Shown: positions 15,897 to 24,599 of the stretch, piece after piece
Layout: every line of letters starts with the position of its first letter
Numbering within the stretch: the stretch's first letter is position 1
Origin: Haloarcula pelagica
Lineage (GTDB): Archaea > Halobacteriota > Halobacteria > Halobacteriales > Haloarculaceae
Assembly: GCF_030127105.1 (NCBI RefSeq)
Contig: NZ_CP126161.1
Coordinates: forward strand, 1,612,001-1,676,000
Direction of reading: 5' to 3'
Length of the DNA stretch: 64,000 nucleotides
Notes under the pieces: generated by a model
Database searches by the model: none
Seen by the model: only the letters and a program-made list of their open reading frames with translations
What the model was told of the DNA's origin: nothing
Translations under genes and position numbers: made by a program

Positions 15897-18800
15897 GTTT
15901 TTTCGACCCGTGGCGGTCCCTCAAGTGGATCGTTCAGCGCCGCAAGTACTTCGTGTCCATCCTTCCGACTAATGACGATCCAGATTGCCTCTTCGACCCC
16001 ACAGGCAGCCATCTTATCGTAATCAGCCGGGACTGCACGGCGAGTGTCGTGATTCACCCGTTCGACCTCAATAGCCACAACAACGTTCTCCTCACTATCG
16101 AGCCCGGCGACGTCCAAGCGTCGTTGTTCATAGCCCTCAGTGACATCCTCGACTTCCGCGCCCGTACCCATGAACGCCGAGGCGGGCAATTCTCCCCTGC
16201 GGAGTTCATGATACGGCCGGACGATCTCGACATCGGAGTCAGGATCATCTCGGAACTCCTGTTCGAGCAATTGAATACCGAGTTGGACACCCAAGACGTG
16301 CTCACTGGATTCTTCTAAGTCGCCTCTGCCATGACCGTAATCGATGCCCTCTCTGTAGGATTCTCCAACGGTCTTTCGCCCAACTGGCGAGACCGAATAC
16401 AGCCGGTGGGGATGGTCACCATCGATGCGAACCAGCTTCGCATCCAGTAATTCCTGTACCTCGTCAGTCTCGATGCCCACGTACTCACGCAGTCGGAGCA
16501 TCGAATCGCTCATCAGGTCGTACTCCAGTGGGTCATAACGCAGTTGCTGGGCGTTGTACACTGCCTGAATGAACAGCAACTGTTTGAGCGACCATTCCGA
16601 GTCACTGATCTCCGCAGGCGAGAGCTTCAGGTTAAACTCACAAATGGGGATGTCGTCGCTGTCCACCTCTTCGAGGTCGTGACAGCACTCGATGGCCCGC
16701 TCCATCCCTCTAATCGATGGGTCATAGCGATTCTCGCAGTTGGTACAACAGAGTGCGTCAGTCTGTGCATCGAAGCGAACACACGACGGCATGCGCTTGG
16801 TGTGGGTAAGTAGCGTATCGAGACGACCCTCCGAACCAGAGCGTGCAATCACCTCTGTCTCTTCTTCCGTAACGTCGTCCTCGCTGTCTGTGTCAGCTTC
16901 AGTGTCGGAGTCTTCGTCGACCGTCTCCTCTCCAAACAAACCAGTCTCAGCGTGGACGAGACCTGACACGTTCGCCGTCTCCTGCTGCATCGTCTCGAAT
17001 GCCTCCCGAAACGCTGCCATCGTCTGCCCGTCGAGTGGAGCCTCACTCGCAGGGTGGCCAGCCGGAGCGGGCAATGATTCCCCGAGAAACGGTTTGACTG
17101 GTTCATCACCAAACTCACTGCCCGGTCGGACGAGCCACTCACCACGACCCATGGCACTCAGTCGTCTGGCAACACCCTCGGGATCCATCGCCTCAGTCGC
17201 GAGCGCCCGTGGGAGGTCCGTATCGACCGAGACGTTCCCAACGACAAAGGTGGCCGTCTCATTGAGCGCCTCTTGATAGGTATTGTTCGAGGGGTCTGGC
17301 GAGTCCAGTTGTTCGAGGAACTGCACACCCAGTGCCATCGAGAGGCCGAAACTGCGACCCTCCGAAAGCAGTGTGTCCATGAGCTTGGTTGCCCCGACGT
17401 CACGAGCTTCTTCGAGATACAGATTCACCTGGGGGAGTTGCGCATCGGTCCCTCTGGTAGCCTGCTCGCGGGCCTTGAGCGCACGCCAGAGATTCGATAA
17501 GATGACCATCGTCAGCGTGCGCTTAATCGATGACTCCATTCCACCGAAATCGAAGACGATGACAGCGTCTTCTGCGAGCCAGTCGGTGAAATCGAAGTGG
17601 GGTGCTGGACCACCATCCTCACCGTCCCCGTCCACAGGCACGTGATCGAAGACGGGTGCAAGCCGGCCGTCCGTGGCAATGGTCTCGACACGGCCAACGG
17701 CCCCGCCCAGTACCTTCGTGAAGATATCTCTATCTCGATCAGCGAGCCCATTGAAGTACGCAGTCAGTTGTTCATCGCTCGTTGGGGGCATCTCCTCGCC
17801 GCGCTGGGCACGCTGGAGCACATAATATAATTCCGAGTGCGAAAAGGCATCATTGCCATGGACGGGATCATAGAGCGCTCGCAGGTGGTTGCGGATGGCC
17901 TTCACTGATTCTGCGGCCTCGCCGTATTTCTCTGCGCCCATGAGCCCTTTCAGAATCTCTTCGTAGTGCCCGGCCGTTCGCGAACGAGCTTCCTCCCGAG
18001 CAATGCCAGCATCCAGCAGCGGCTGGATGTCGAAAAACGAGAAGGCAGGTAACACCTTCGAGAGGTCGAAATACAACACATCGTCCAGATTGCCGTATTC
18101 GGCGTAGTGCGCTCGAAGGTACTCCTCGGCCGTGCCTCCGCCTTTGTAATCAAAGAGAATCTCCGGCCCAGCTGTCGCTTCCCGATTCGTCAATACCGCC
18201 TGCTCCATCAGTACGGATTTGCCTGCCCCCGTGTCTCCGACCACGACGAGGTGTCTATCCTGCTGACTCGGACGCAGATACAGTGGCTGGCCATACGGCT
18301 GGCGGTCATGCGTGAGTGGCATACACAGGGCCATCCCCGGTGGTCGGTAGCGCATGAGCTGTTGGGGCGGAGGCAAGGTGAGCCCGGTCCGTTCACGACG
18401 ACGCGCCGAGAGCGCCCGTTGTCCACCGGGTGTCAGGCCCGTCCCATCGATGAGACACAGTCCCGGTAACTCTGCGGGCGCAACGACAATACCCGTACTC
18501 TCGGGTGTATTTCGAGAAAAGGGATTCACGAACGCCTCGTAGCTCACGTCATAGAGCGCCCGGCTACAGAGGTCCCCGAAGATCGCTGAGCCTGGTGGGA
18601 CCGTAGAGCCATGCATTTCATCGTCACTCCGAACCTGTCCGACGATGGTGTGATACTGGCCGTTCACACTCGACAACGCATTTCGAAGACGACGGGCCAC
18701 AGCTTCGACACGCCCGGGACGCTCACGACTCATCGCTACTGCCCGGGCCGAAACCGCAAAGGTCCGCTGTGGGTCACGCTGTTGGATGCCTGCAATTCGG

Positions 18801-19738
18801 TTGCGGTCTTCAAGTGGTGGCTCGTAGGCGGCCAGCTGCTCACGTGAGCGTGGCGAAATGAAATCAACGACGCCACTGGCAAGCCCGAGTTGGCCCTCAT
18901 CGAGCGCTTTAAGATAGCGATTCGCGTTCTTACTCCAGTCTTCGTGTGGTCGACAGACGACTTGATAACACACCGGGACGGTGGCTTCACAGATCGTTTC
19001 GACGAGTGGGGCTAACGGAACGCGATGTGACTGGGCGGACTCCTCGCGAGTGTCCGTTGGCCGATTCTGCCCTCGATAGTGACGCTGGTCGCCACCTGGT
19101 GTCCACCGCGTTTCATCCCGAGACGCACCACGATGGCCAAAGCGCTGTAGGGGTGTCTGCCAGTCACGCTTGCGTGTGGCCTGTCCGCGGTACTCGACAC
19201 CCACAATGTATGGATGTATCCGGGTATCTATCTCCTGACCGGTTGGTGATGTCGGCGTTGGTTGCACCCCACGATCTGCGATTGGCAGAAACTCCTCGAT
19301 ATAACGCGGATGGAATTCGATCTCACGAAACTCATAGGAGTTCGGAAAACACGTCCGGAGAACGCCCAGTAGATCCTCGATCAGATCAGAATAGTTGGTC
19401 CCGACGAGATAGCGAATCTGTGGATCCTCACGGCCATCCGAAAGGAGCAACCACTCAACGAGCGGGATTTGTGTCGATCCGAACAGGCGGTCTTTCAATC
19501 CCGTTTGAGTGAAATCGGTGAGCAACGTGTGCAGGAGATCCATAGCCTGCCCTACAGCACCAGGGTCGACCGTCGTCTCTGCCGGGCGTATCTCGATATA
19601 GGGCCGTGGTTCGACTGGGTCAGGGACTGGAACGGTCTCTGAGAGCGTTGGTTCAGCGACCGGAACTGGAAGTTCGGCGTCCCCATTGGCCTCGCCATCC
19701 GTGCGTTCAGCCACGAAGGACACCCATAGAGTCGACAC
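15872..19738 (-). CDS. Giant HerA/FtsK/TraG-type ATPase with nuclease-like C-terminus, 3' end replaced by an IS
   Basis: 1288 residues from GTG 19738. Walker A is GDTGAGKS with Lys507, a Walker B-like strand is VIVFDFGG, and LYLEEARDV follows, as in DNA-pumping ATPases of conjugation and plasmid maintenance. A four-Cys knuckle (CCTNC ... CC) lies around residues 1010-1035. Near 1225-1275, RRLDVAGLD ... VAIEVERV resembles the D ... E-x-E core of PD-(D/E)XK nucleases. The last seven residues come from the IS end; the native gene continues 32 codons further at 14961-14853. A mobile element or defence role is likely. The exact role is unknown. Confidence 0.82.
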   Translation of the reverse strand: MSTLWVSFVAERTDGEANGDAELPVPVAEPTLSETVPVPDPVEPRPYIEIRPAETTVDPGAVGQAMDLLHTLLTDFTQTGLKDRLFGSTQIPLVEWLLLSDGREDPQIRYLVGTNYSDLIEDLLGVLRTCFPNSYEFREIEFHPRYIEEFLPIADRGVQPTPTSPTGQEIDTRIHPYIVGVEYRGQATRKRDWQTPLQRFGHRGASRDETRWTPGGDQRHYRGQNRPTDTREESAQSHRVPLAPLVETICEATVPVCYQVVCRPHEDWSKNANRYLKALDEGQLGLASGVVDFISPRSREQLAAYEPPLEDRNRIAGIQQRDPQRTFAVSARAVAMSRERPGRVEAVARRLRNALSSVNGQYHTIVGQVRSDDEMHGSTVPPGSAIFGDLCSRALYDVSYEAFVNPFSRNTPESTGIVVAPAELPGLCLIDGTGLTPGGQRALSARRRERTGLTLPPPQQLMRYRPPGMALCMPLTHDRQPYGQPLYLRPSQQDRHLVVVGDTGAGKSVLMEQAVLTNREATAGPEILFDYKGGGTAEEYLRAHYAEYGNLDDVLYFDLSKVLPAFSFFDIQPLLDAGIAREEARSRTAGHYEEILKGLMGAEKYGEAAESVKAIRNHLRALYDPVHGNDAFSHSELYYVLQRAQRGEEMPPTSDEQLTAYFNGLADRDRDIFTKVLGGAVGRVETIATDGRLAPVFDHVPVDGDGEDGGPAPHFDFTDWLAEDAVIVFDFGGMESSIKRTLTMVILSNLWRALKAREQATRGTDAQLPQVNLYLEEARDVGATKLMDTLLSEGRSFGLSMALGVQFLEQLDSPDPSNNTYQEALNETATFVVGNVSVDTDLPRALATEAMDPEGVARRLSAMGRGEWLVRPGSEFGDEPVKPFLGESLPAPAGHPASEAPLDGQTMAAFREAFETMQQETANVSGLVHAETGLFGEETVDEDSDTEADTDSEDDVTEEETEVIARSGSEGRLDTLLTHTKRMPSCVRFDAQTDALCCTNCENRYDPSIRGMERAIECCHDLEEVDSDDIPICEFNLKLSPAEISDSEWSLKQLLFIQAVYNAQQLRYDPLEYDLMSDSMLRLREYVGIETDEVQELLDAKLVRIDGDHPHRLYSVSPVGRKTVGESYREGIDYGHGRGDLEESSEHVLGVQLGIQLLEQEFRDDPDSDVEIVRPYHELRRGELPASAFMGTGAEVEDVTEGYEQRRLDVAGLDSEENVVVAIEVERVNHDTRRAVPADYDKMAACGVEEAIWIVISRKDGHEVLAALNDPLEGPPRVEKTAVVNHQT
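15897..15905. repeat. Target-site duplication, right copy
   Basis: GTTTTTTCG, identical to 14953-14961, immediately outside the right end of the IS5-type element and inside the ATPase coding sequence. Confidence 0.85.
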
Positions 19739-20262
19739 GGTGGCGAGAAGCGACTCGCGAAAACATGTGCGCGCGATTGGTTTTTATATTGTAGTTTTGA
19801 TATGGGTACCGAGAAGATAGCGAAGACGCTTGTCTCCGTATACTGAGGCAATCGTTATTGACCCTCTTCGTATAGCGTTTCATGCAGAATCACTATCCGC
19901 AGTAGTATTTGAATATACGCTCTCCTAAACGTCACAGGTATTGATATAATTCGGGTACAAGCATGGTAATGGGGCTGTCGCCCGACCAGTTGGCCGACTG
20001 TCTGAAATAAAAATGCACTGACCGAGATCATGGAACAGACCGGCTCTGTTGAAACCCTCAGAAAGGGACAGGTTCTGACCCGGTTGTGGTCAGTAAAGGA
20101 AAAGGGCTTAGTGGATAGAAGTTGCCGGCTCTGTTGTAATCCTCAATCGGTGATAGGTTTCAGCAGTCCTGCTGAATACACAGCGCGGGTCTTGCAGTTG
20201 GATGGTCGTTAGGTATAGCCTCAGTGCTGACCGCTCTGGCTGCAAAATTCGACCGCTAATCG
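19739..20262. repeat. Intergenic stretch with two CGGCTCTGTTG direct repeats
   Basis: 524 bp with no convincing gene. CGGCTCTGTTG occurs at 20041 and again at 20126, each followed by a related AA.CCTCA string, 85 bp apart in the same orientation. Such strings are reminiscent of insertion-sequence ends, so this may be a remnant of one or two elements. A 60-codon frame over the repeats (20030-20212) is not believed. Confidence 0.5.
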
Positions 20263-20718
20263 TTACTCCTTGACGATCACGGTTCCCACCATCTCGTCCT
20301 CGTGTGGGACACAGAAGTAGTCGTACTCACCGGCTACAGCGAAGGTGTGTTCGTAGGTTTCGCCGGATTCAAGATCTCCGTCCGGCCACGCGTCCCGCGC
20401 CGCCTGCTCCGTGTTGTACCCTCCAGTCGTAAAAAATGCAGCCTCGTCAGGGATACCGTCTTCGTAGGCCGTGACGGTATGGCCCCACTCTGAATCGTTG
20501 ATCCACCCGACGCACTCGCCGACACTGATGGTCACCGTCGCCGGTGCGAACGCGTTGTCGGGGGTTACCATCCCGACCACTGCGTCGTTTCGCTCCTGCA
20601 GGTCCGTCCGCCGGGCGTCAAGTTGGCGCTCGCTCGGCCCGAGGGTTCCCGAGCTACAGCCTGCCAGTCCAAGGACGGTCCCACTTGCGACTGCTGTCAG
20701 GAAACACCGCCGTCGCAT
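20263..20718 (-). CDS. Blue copper (halocyanin/plastocyanin-like) lipoprotein
   Basis: A 151-residue cupredoxin that would carry electrons at the outer face of the membrane. The N-terminus MRRRCFLTAVASGTVLGLAGC has a lipobox with Cys21. Type 1 copper ligands are all present: His80 (EWGHTVTA), Cys136 (YFCVPH), His139 and Met143. The loop between the first His and the Cys is longer than in plastocyanin, as in haloarchaeal halocyanins. A TATA element lies 25-30 nt before the ATG. It is a single gene. Confidence 0.92.
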   Translation of the reverse strand: MRRRCFLTAVASGTVLGLAGCSSGTLGPSERQLDARRTDLQERNDAVVGMVTPDNAFAPATVTISVGECVGWINDSEWGHTVTAYEDGIPDEAAFFTTGGYNTEQAARDAWPDGDLESGETYEHTFAVAGEYDYFCVPHEDEMVGTVIVKE

Positions 20719-20742
20719 CGTGTAGGCTGTTTAGCCATAGTT

Positions 20743-20748
20743 TCATAA
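20743..20748 (-). promoter_or_regulatory. TATA element of the blue copper protein gene
   Basis: TTATGA on the minus strand, preceded by a purine-rich BRE-like CAAAAG, 25-30 nt before ATG 20718. The transcript would be leaderless. Confidence 0.55.
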
Positions 20749-20929
20749 GACTTTTGACAGTCTCGCTCAGCTCTCTCCCAATTTTGGCAGTACGGTTTAT
20801 TGTATGATCAGTATGCAGCCCCCACTAGCCAGCTGTTTCAGACGAGAATGTGTTTGAGGAATAGGATTTCAACAAAGCCAACAGACCGCAAGACGCGCAG
20901 TGTCGTCTGCATCAGAATTCGAAGAGCCG

Positions 20930-21070
20930 AGTATCGTCCTAGAAGACCTCGGTGGCATCTGTATCGCCGAATTTCAGGCAGATATCAACGCGGCGGTCAA
21001 CATTGCCCGCCGCGCATGCTCGTGGGGAGAGAGCTGTTCTTGGAAACCGAACAGCGATGACTCGCCATAG
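20930..21070 (+). pseudogene. TnpB (IS200/IS605 OrfB) C-terminal remnant
   Basis: The frame reads SIVLEDLGGI, the RuvC-II segment with its catalytic Glu. Only a few residues later it reads FQADINAAVNIARR, the RuvC-III segment with its Asp, and it ends at TAG 21068-21070. In an intact TnpB these are separated by a zinc-finger region of several dozen residues, so there is an internal deletion here, and the N-terminal two thirds are absent. It is followed by the right-end hairpins of the same element. Confidence 0.78.
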
Positions 21071-21165
21071 GGTGGGAGCCCTGTGACAGGGCCACCGGGC
21101 ACTTTGTGTCGAGACGGAAATCCCGTCAGTGACACATAGAGGTAGCGCGAGAATCTTACTCTAAT

Positions 21166-21208
21166 TCCCCTGTGGGGAACCCTGCGTCGTGCAGGCGAGG
21201 ATGTCACG
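21166..21208 (+). ncRNA. IS605 right-end double hairpin (omega-RNA 3' end remnant)
   Basis: Two adjacent perfect stems, TTCCCC-tgt-GGGGAA (21166-21180) and CCTGC-gtcgt-GCAGG (21182-21196), are followed by CGAGGATGTCAC. This arrangement just downstream of a tnpB stop is typical of haloarchaeal IS200/IS605 right ends, where the TnpB guide RNA scaffold ends and the flanking DNA supplies the guide. The partner protein is broken, so function is doubtful. Confidence 0.6.
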
Positions 21209-21277
21209 CCGTCTACGTAGCAATTGCTCGTCGATTGGTTCGTCTTTTGTCGACCGCGTCAGGTCTTTGCCTGCTGT

Positions 21278-22510
21278 TCAGCAGGTGATGACATCGCCAA
21301 GTTCGGGAGCCTGTGCGTCGTACCCTTCAGCTCGCAGTTCTTCGGCGAAGGCCCCACACCGGTCTCCGTGATTGAGCACAATCTCTGTCTCTCGATATTC
21401 GTCTAAGAATTCCAGCAAACCATCTCTATCAGCATGTGCCGAGAAATCGTAGGACTCGACTTTGGCACTGACGGGCATCACTCGGCCATCGAATTCTGCC
21501 CGGCCACGTTCAAGCAGTTCCCGTCCGGGCGTGCCCTCAACCTGATAGCCGGTCATAGCGATCTTGTTCGTCGGGTTGGTTCGAATCTTGGGGACGTACG
21601 AGACTACTGGCCCACCATTGAGCATTCCCGACGTGGTGATGATGACAGTGTTTTGATTGGCTATCCGCTCGCGTTGCCCGTGTCGACCGGTCACAAAGCG
21701 GGTGCTTGAGGTGGCCCCTCGCAGTGCATCTGCGTCTCTCAAAAACTCGGGATGGCGTTTCAGTTGCTTGGTCACTCGCTGACCCATGCCATCAAGATAG
21801 CAGTCGATGTCGTGGGCGTTACAGACGAGCATCGCCTCCTGCGTGCGACCGATAGCAAATGCGGGAACGACGACGGTCCCGCCCTCCCACACCGTCTGTT
21901 GGAGGCTCTCGGCGAAGCGCTTCTCGACCGTCTCACGGGCCTCGTGAGTCACGTCCGAGTAGGTCGACTCGCAGATGACCATATCCGCGTCCGGACGGGC
22001 GGTCGAGGGGGCGACGAGTCGCTGCTCGCCGGTGTGGAAGTCGCCCGAATAGAGCAGTCGCGTCTCGCCGTCGGAGACGAGGACGTGTGCGCTCCCGGGG
22101 ATGTGGCCGGCGTTGTAGAAGGTGACCTCGTAGCCGGCCGCCTCGAAGGACTCGCCGTAGCCGTGGGTCACAGACGCCTGTGTCAGTCGGCGAACGTCGG
22201 TGTCGGTGAACGGACAGCGCGGCGTCGAGCCGTGTAACTTGAGGGTGTCCTCGGCCAGCGTCGTCGCCAGATCCCGCGTCGGGGGCGTCCAGTGGACCGG
22301 CGGGAGGTCGCCACTGGACATCAGCGCGGGGACGGCACCGGCGTGGTCCAGATGGCCGTGTGAGATAACGACGGCGTCGGGGTCGACATCGCCGACGGGA
22401 TACTGTGGCGGTGACTCGCTTGCCATCCCGTAATCGAGCAGCAGGCGCCCGTCGAGCAGGACGGCGCTGCGCCCGATCTCGCCGGCGCCGCCGAGAAACT
22501 GGACCTCCAT
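21278..22510 (-). CDS. Beta-CASP metallo-beta-lactamase nuclease (RNA 3'-end processing type)
   Basis: A 410-residue MBL-fold/beta-CASP nuclease of the CPSF73/RNase J-like group. The start MEVQFLGGAGEIGRSAV is at ATG 22510; the longer open frame upstream overlaps the kinase gene and is not used. Metal motifs are SHGHLDHAG (motif 2), a GSAHVLV segment, YSGDFH, and C-terminal KVESYDFSAHAD and LNHGD. An RMM domain is represented by TTSGMLNGGPVVSY. It has no N-terminal KH domains, unlike FttA. It likely degrades or matures RNA in the cytoplasm. It is 43 bp downstream of the histidine kinase gene. Confidence 0.88.
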   Translation of the reverse strand: MEVQFLGGAGEIGRSAVLLDGRLLLDYGMASESPPQYPVGDVDPDAVVISHGHLDHAGAVPALMSSGDLPPVHWTPPTRDLATTLAEDTLKLHGSTPRCPFTDTDVRRLTQASVTHGYGESFEAAGYEVTFYNAGHIPGSAHVLVSDGETRLLYSGDFHTGEQRLVAPSTARPDADMVICESTYSDVTHEARETVEKRFAESLQQTVWEGGTVVVPAFAIGRTQEAMLVCNAHDIDCYLDGMGQRVTKQLKRHPEFLRDADALRGATSSTRFVTGRHGQRERIANQNTVIITTSGMLNGGPVVSYVPKIRTNPTNKIAMTGYQVEGTPGRELLERGRAEFDGRVMPVSAKVESYDFSAHADRDGLLEFLDEYRETEIVLNHGDRCGAFAEELRAEGYDAQAPELGDVITC

Positions 22511-22553
22511 CACGCCGACGTAGCGCCGCCGCGGGTTTCCCTCCGTCGGTTCG

Positions 22554-24503
22554 TCATCGGAAGAGGACCGTCGGCCGCCGGGCGACCGCCTCGACGGACT
22601 GGTCGTCCGTGATCGCGGGCAGGCGCAGGGTCGCGACGGTGCCGTCCCCGCCCGCGATCTGGAACGACCCGCCGTAGCGGGTCGCCGTCCAGTTGACCAG
22701 CCACAGGCCAAGTCCCTTCCCGTGCTGGAGTTTGGTCTCCTCGCCGGTCTCGACGACGCGAGCCTCCATCGACGGGATACCAGGCCCGTCGTCGCGGACC
22801 TCGATCTCGACCCATTCGCCCTGGTCCCGGGCGGTGATCTCGACTGTCGTCTCCGGATTCGGGTCGTGTTCGAGGGCGTTGGTGAGGAGTTCCTCGACGG
22901 CGCGTTGGAGTTCCTCGCCCGCACAGATGTCGCGGTCGGTCTCGACCGTCACCGAGACCGTCGCCGATGGGTGGGCGCTCCGGAGCGACGCCGCGACCGT
23001 CGGAAGAAACGCCGCGGGGTCGAGCCGTACCGGGTACCGCTCCTGTCGCGCGTAGGTCTCCAGTTCGCGGGCCGTCTCGCTCAGGTCAAGGAGCCGATCG
23101 AGCGGGCGGCGGATGCTGGCCGCGATGTCGGTGTCGGGCGGCGGGTCGTCGATGAACTCGGTGTACCCCTGGATGACCGTCAGTTCGTTCCGGAGGTTGT
23201 GCCGGAGGACACGGTTCAACAGCCCGATGAGCCGTTCGCTGCGCTTGCCGTCGGTGACATCCTGCTGAAACCCGAGGTAGTGAGTGATCTCCCCGTCGTC
23301 GTTCTGGACCGGCGTGATCGTCACTCGGTTCCAGAACGGCGAGCCGTCCCGACGGTAGTTGAGAAGCTCGGTGGTGACGGGACGGTCCTCTTCGATCCCC
23401 TCTCGAAGCTGTGCCGTCTCCTCCGGGTCGGTGTCGGGACCCTGGAGGATCCGACAGTTCTGACTGGTTATCTCGGCCTGACTGTAGCCGGTCACCGCTT
23501 CGAAGGCGTCGTTGGCGTAGATGATCGGGTTGTCCGGTTCGCTGGCGTCGGCGATGGTGATCGGCACCTCGGCCTCGTCCATCGCGCGGGTCCGAACCCG
23601 GAGTTCCTGTTCGCGCTCACGGCGCTCGGTGATGTCCCGGCCGACACCCTGGACCGCCGTGACGGTGCCGTCGTCCGTGATCGGCGTGGCGTTGACCTCG
23701 ACGACGACCTCGCTCCCGTCGCGGTGTTCGAAGGATAGTTCCAGTCCCTGGACCGGATCGCCGGACAGCAAGCCGTCGAAAGTGTCCAGGGCGTCGGCGG
23801 CAGTAGTCTGGATCAGGTAGTCGGCGAACGCGTCGCCCACCAGGGTATCGGGATCGTAGCCGAGTATCCGTCTGGCGGCGTCAGAGACGTACGTGAATCG
23901 GCCCTCGGTGTCGATCCGAAACAGCACGTCGAAGCTGTTCTCCGCGATCCCCTCGAACCGGCGTTTCTCCGCGGCCAACCGCGCAGTCTGTTCGGCCCGC
24001 TCGCGCTCGTAGGCTCGGCGCTCGATCGCCCGGCCGACGAGTCGCGCGACCAGTTCGGCGAACAGCTCCTCGGCCTCGGTGAAAGGCTCGTTTCGCTGGG
24101 CTTCGTCGGCGAAACAGACGGTCCCGTACACGTCGCCGTTGACGACGACCCGGCTTCCGAGGTACGATCCCAGCCCGAAGCGGTCGTACGCCGCGTCGGC
24201 GATCTCGGGCGACGCCGCGGCGTCCTGAACGCTCAACTGTCCGTCGAGTTCGACCGTCCGGCGACAGTACGCCTCGCTCAGCGGGCACTCGGCACCCTGG
24301 CGGATCTCGGGGTGACCGCCGACCGCCTCCTCAACGTACTGTGTCCCGTCGGTGATCTCCGTCAGAAAGCCGACCGAGAGACCGAGCCGGTCACAACCGG
24401 CCGACAGCGCCGTCGTGACCGCGTCGCTGAACGACCGGCTCCGGTCGGCGAAAGCTTCGTAGACCTGCTCCCGGGCGGGCGGAGACGAATTGGCGGTAGT
24501 CAT
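22554..24503 (-). CDS. GAF-PAS-PAS sensor histidine kinase
   Basis: A 649-residue soluble kinase: GAF-like domain about 15-170 (PEIRQGAECPLSEAYC, VCFADEAQ), two PAS domains about 190-310 and 320-430 (the second contains ANDAFEAVTGYSQAEI and GFQQDVTDG, LOV/PAS-like with NCRILQGPDTD), H-box RHNLRNEL with His435, and HATPase_c with LLTNALEHDP (N box), DDGPGIP (G1) and GKGLGLWLV (G2). The NCRILQG string resembles the flavin-binding LOV motif NCRFLQG, so blue-light or redox sensing is possible. No receiver gene is adjacent. Confidence 0.92.
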   Translation of the reverse strand: MTTANSSPPAREQVYEAFADRSRSFSDAVTTALSAGCDRLGLSVGFLTEITDGTQYVEEAVGGHPEIRQGAECPLSEAYCRRTVELDGQLSVQDAAASPEIADAAYDRFGLGSYLGSRVVVNGDVYGTVCFADEAQRNEPFTEAEELFAELVARLVGRAIERRAYERERAEQTARLAAEKRRFEGIAENSFDVLFRIDTEGRFTYVSDAARRILGYDPDTLVGDAFADYLIQTTAADALDTFDGLLSGDPVQGLELSFEHRDGSEVVVEVNATPITDDGTVTAVQGVGRDITERREREQELRVRTRAMDEAEVPITIADASEPDNPIIYANDAFEAVTGYSQAEITSQNCRILQGPDTDPEETAQLREGIEEDRPVTTELLNYRRDGSPFWNRVTITPVQNDDGEITHYLGFQQDVTDGKRSERLIGLLNRVLRHNLRNELTVIQGYTEFIDDPPPDTDIAASIRRPLDRLLDLSETARELETYARQERYPVRLDPAAFLPTVAASLRSAHPSATVSVTVETDRDICAGEELQRAVEELLTNALEHDPNPETTVEITARDQGEWVEIEVRDDGPGIPSMEARVVETGEETKLQHGKGLGLWLVNWTATRYGGSFQIAGGDGTVATLRLPAITDDQSVEAVARRPTVLFR

Positions 24504-24599
24504 GCTGGAGAGGCCTATGGCTGATCAGATTCAAGGGTTCCATCCGTATGACTCTTGTGAGAACGATACCGCAAGACGGGCCACGCTCTGACGGGTGGC

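Noticed and set aside
20030..20212. 60-codon frame over the CGGCTCTGTTG repeats
   Set aside because: It spans both repeat copies and has no haloarchaeal composition.
22511..22924. N-terminal extension of the beta-CASP nuclease frame (open to 22924)
   Set aside because: It overlaps the histidine kinase C-terminus in another frame, is Arg/Ser-rich, and the true MBL start MEVQFLGG is at 22510.
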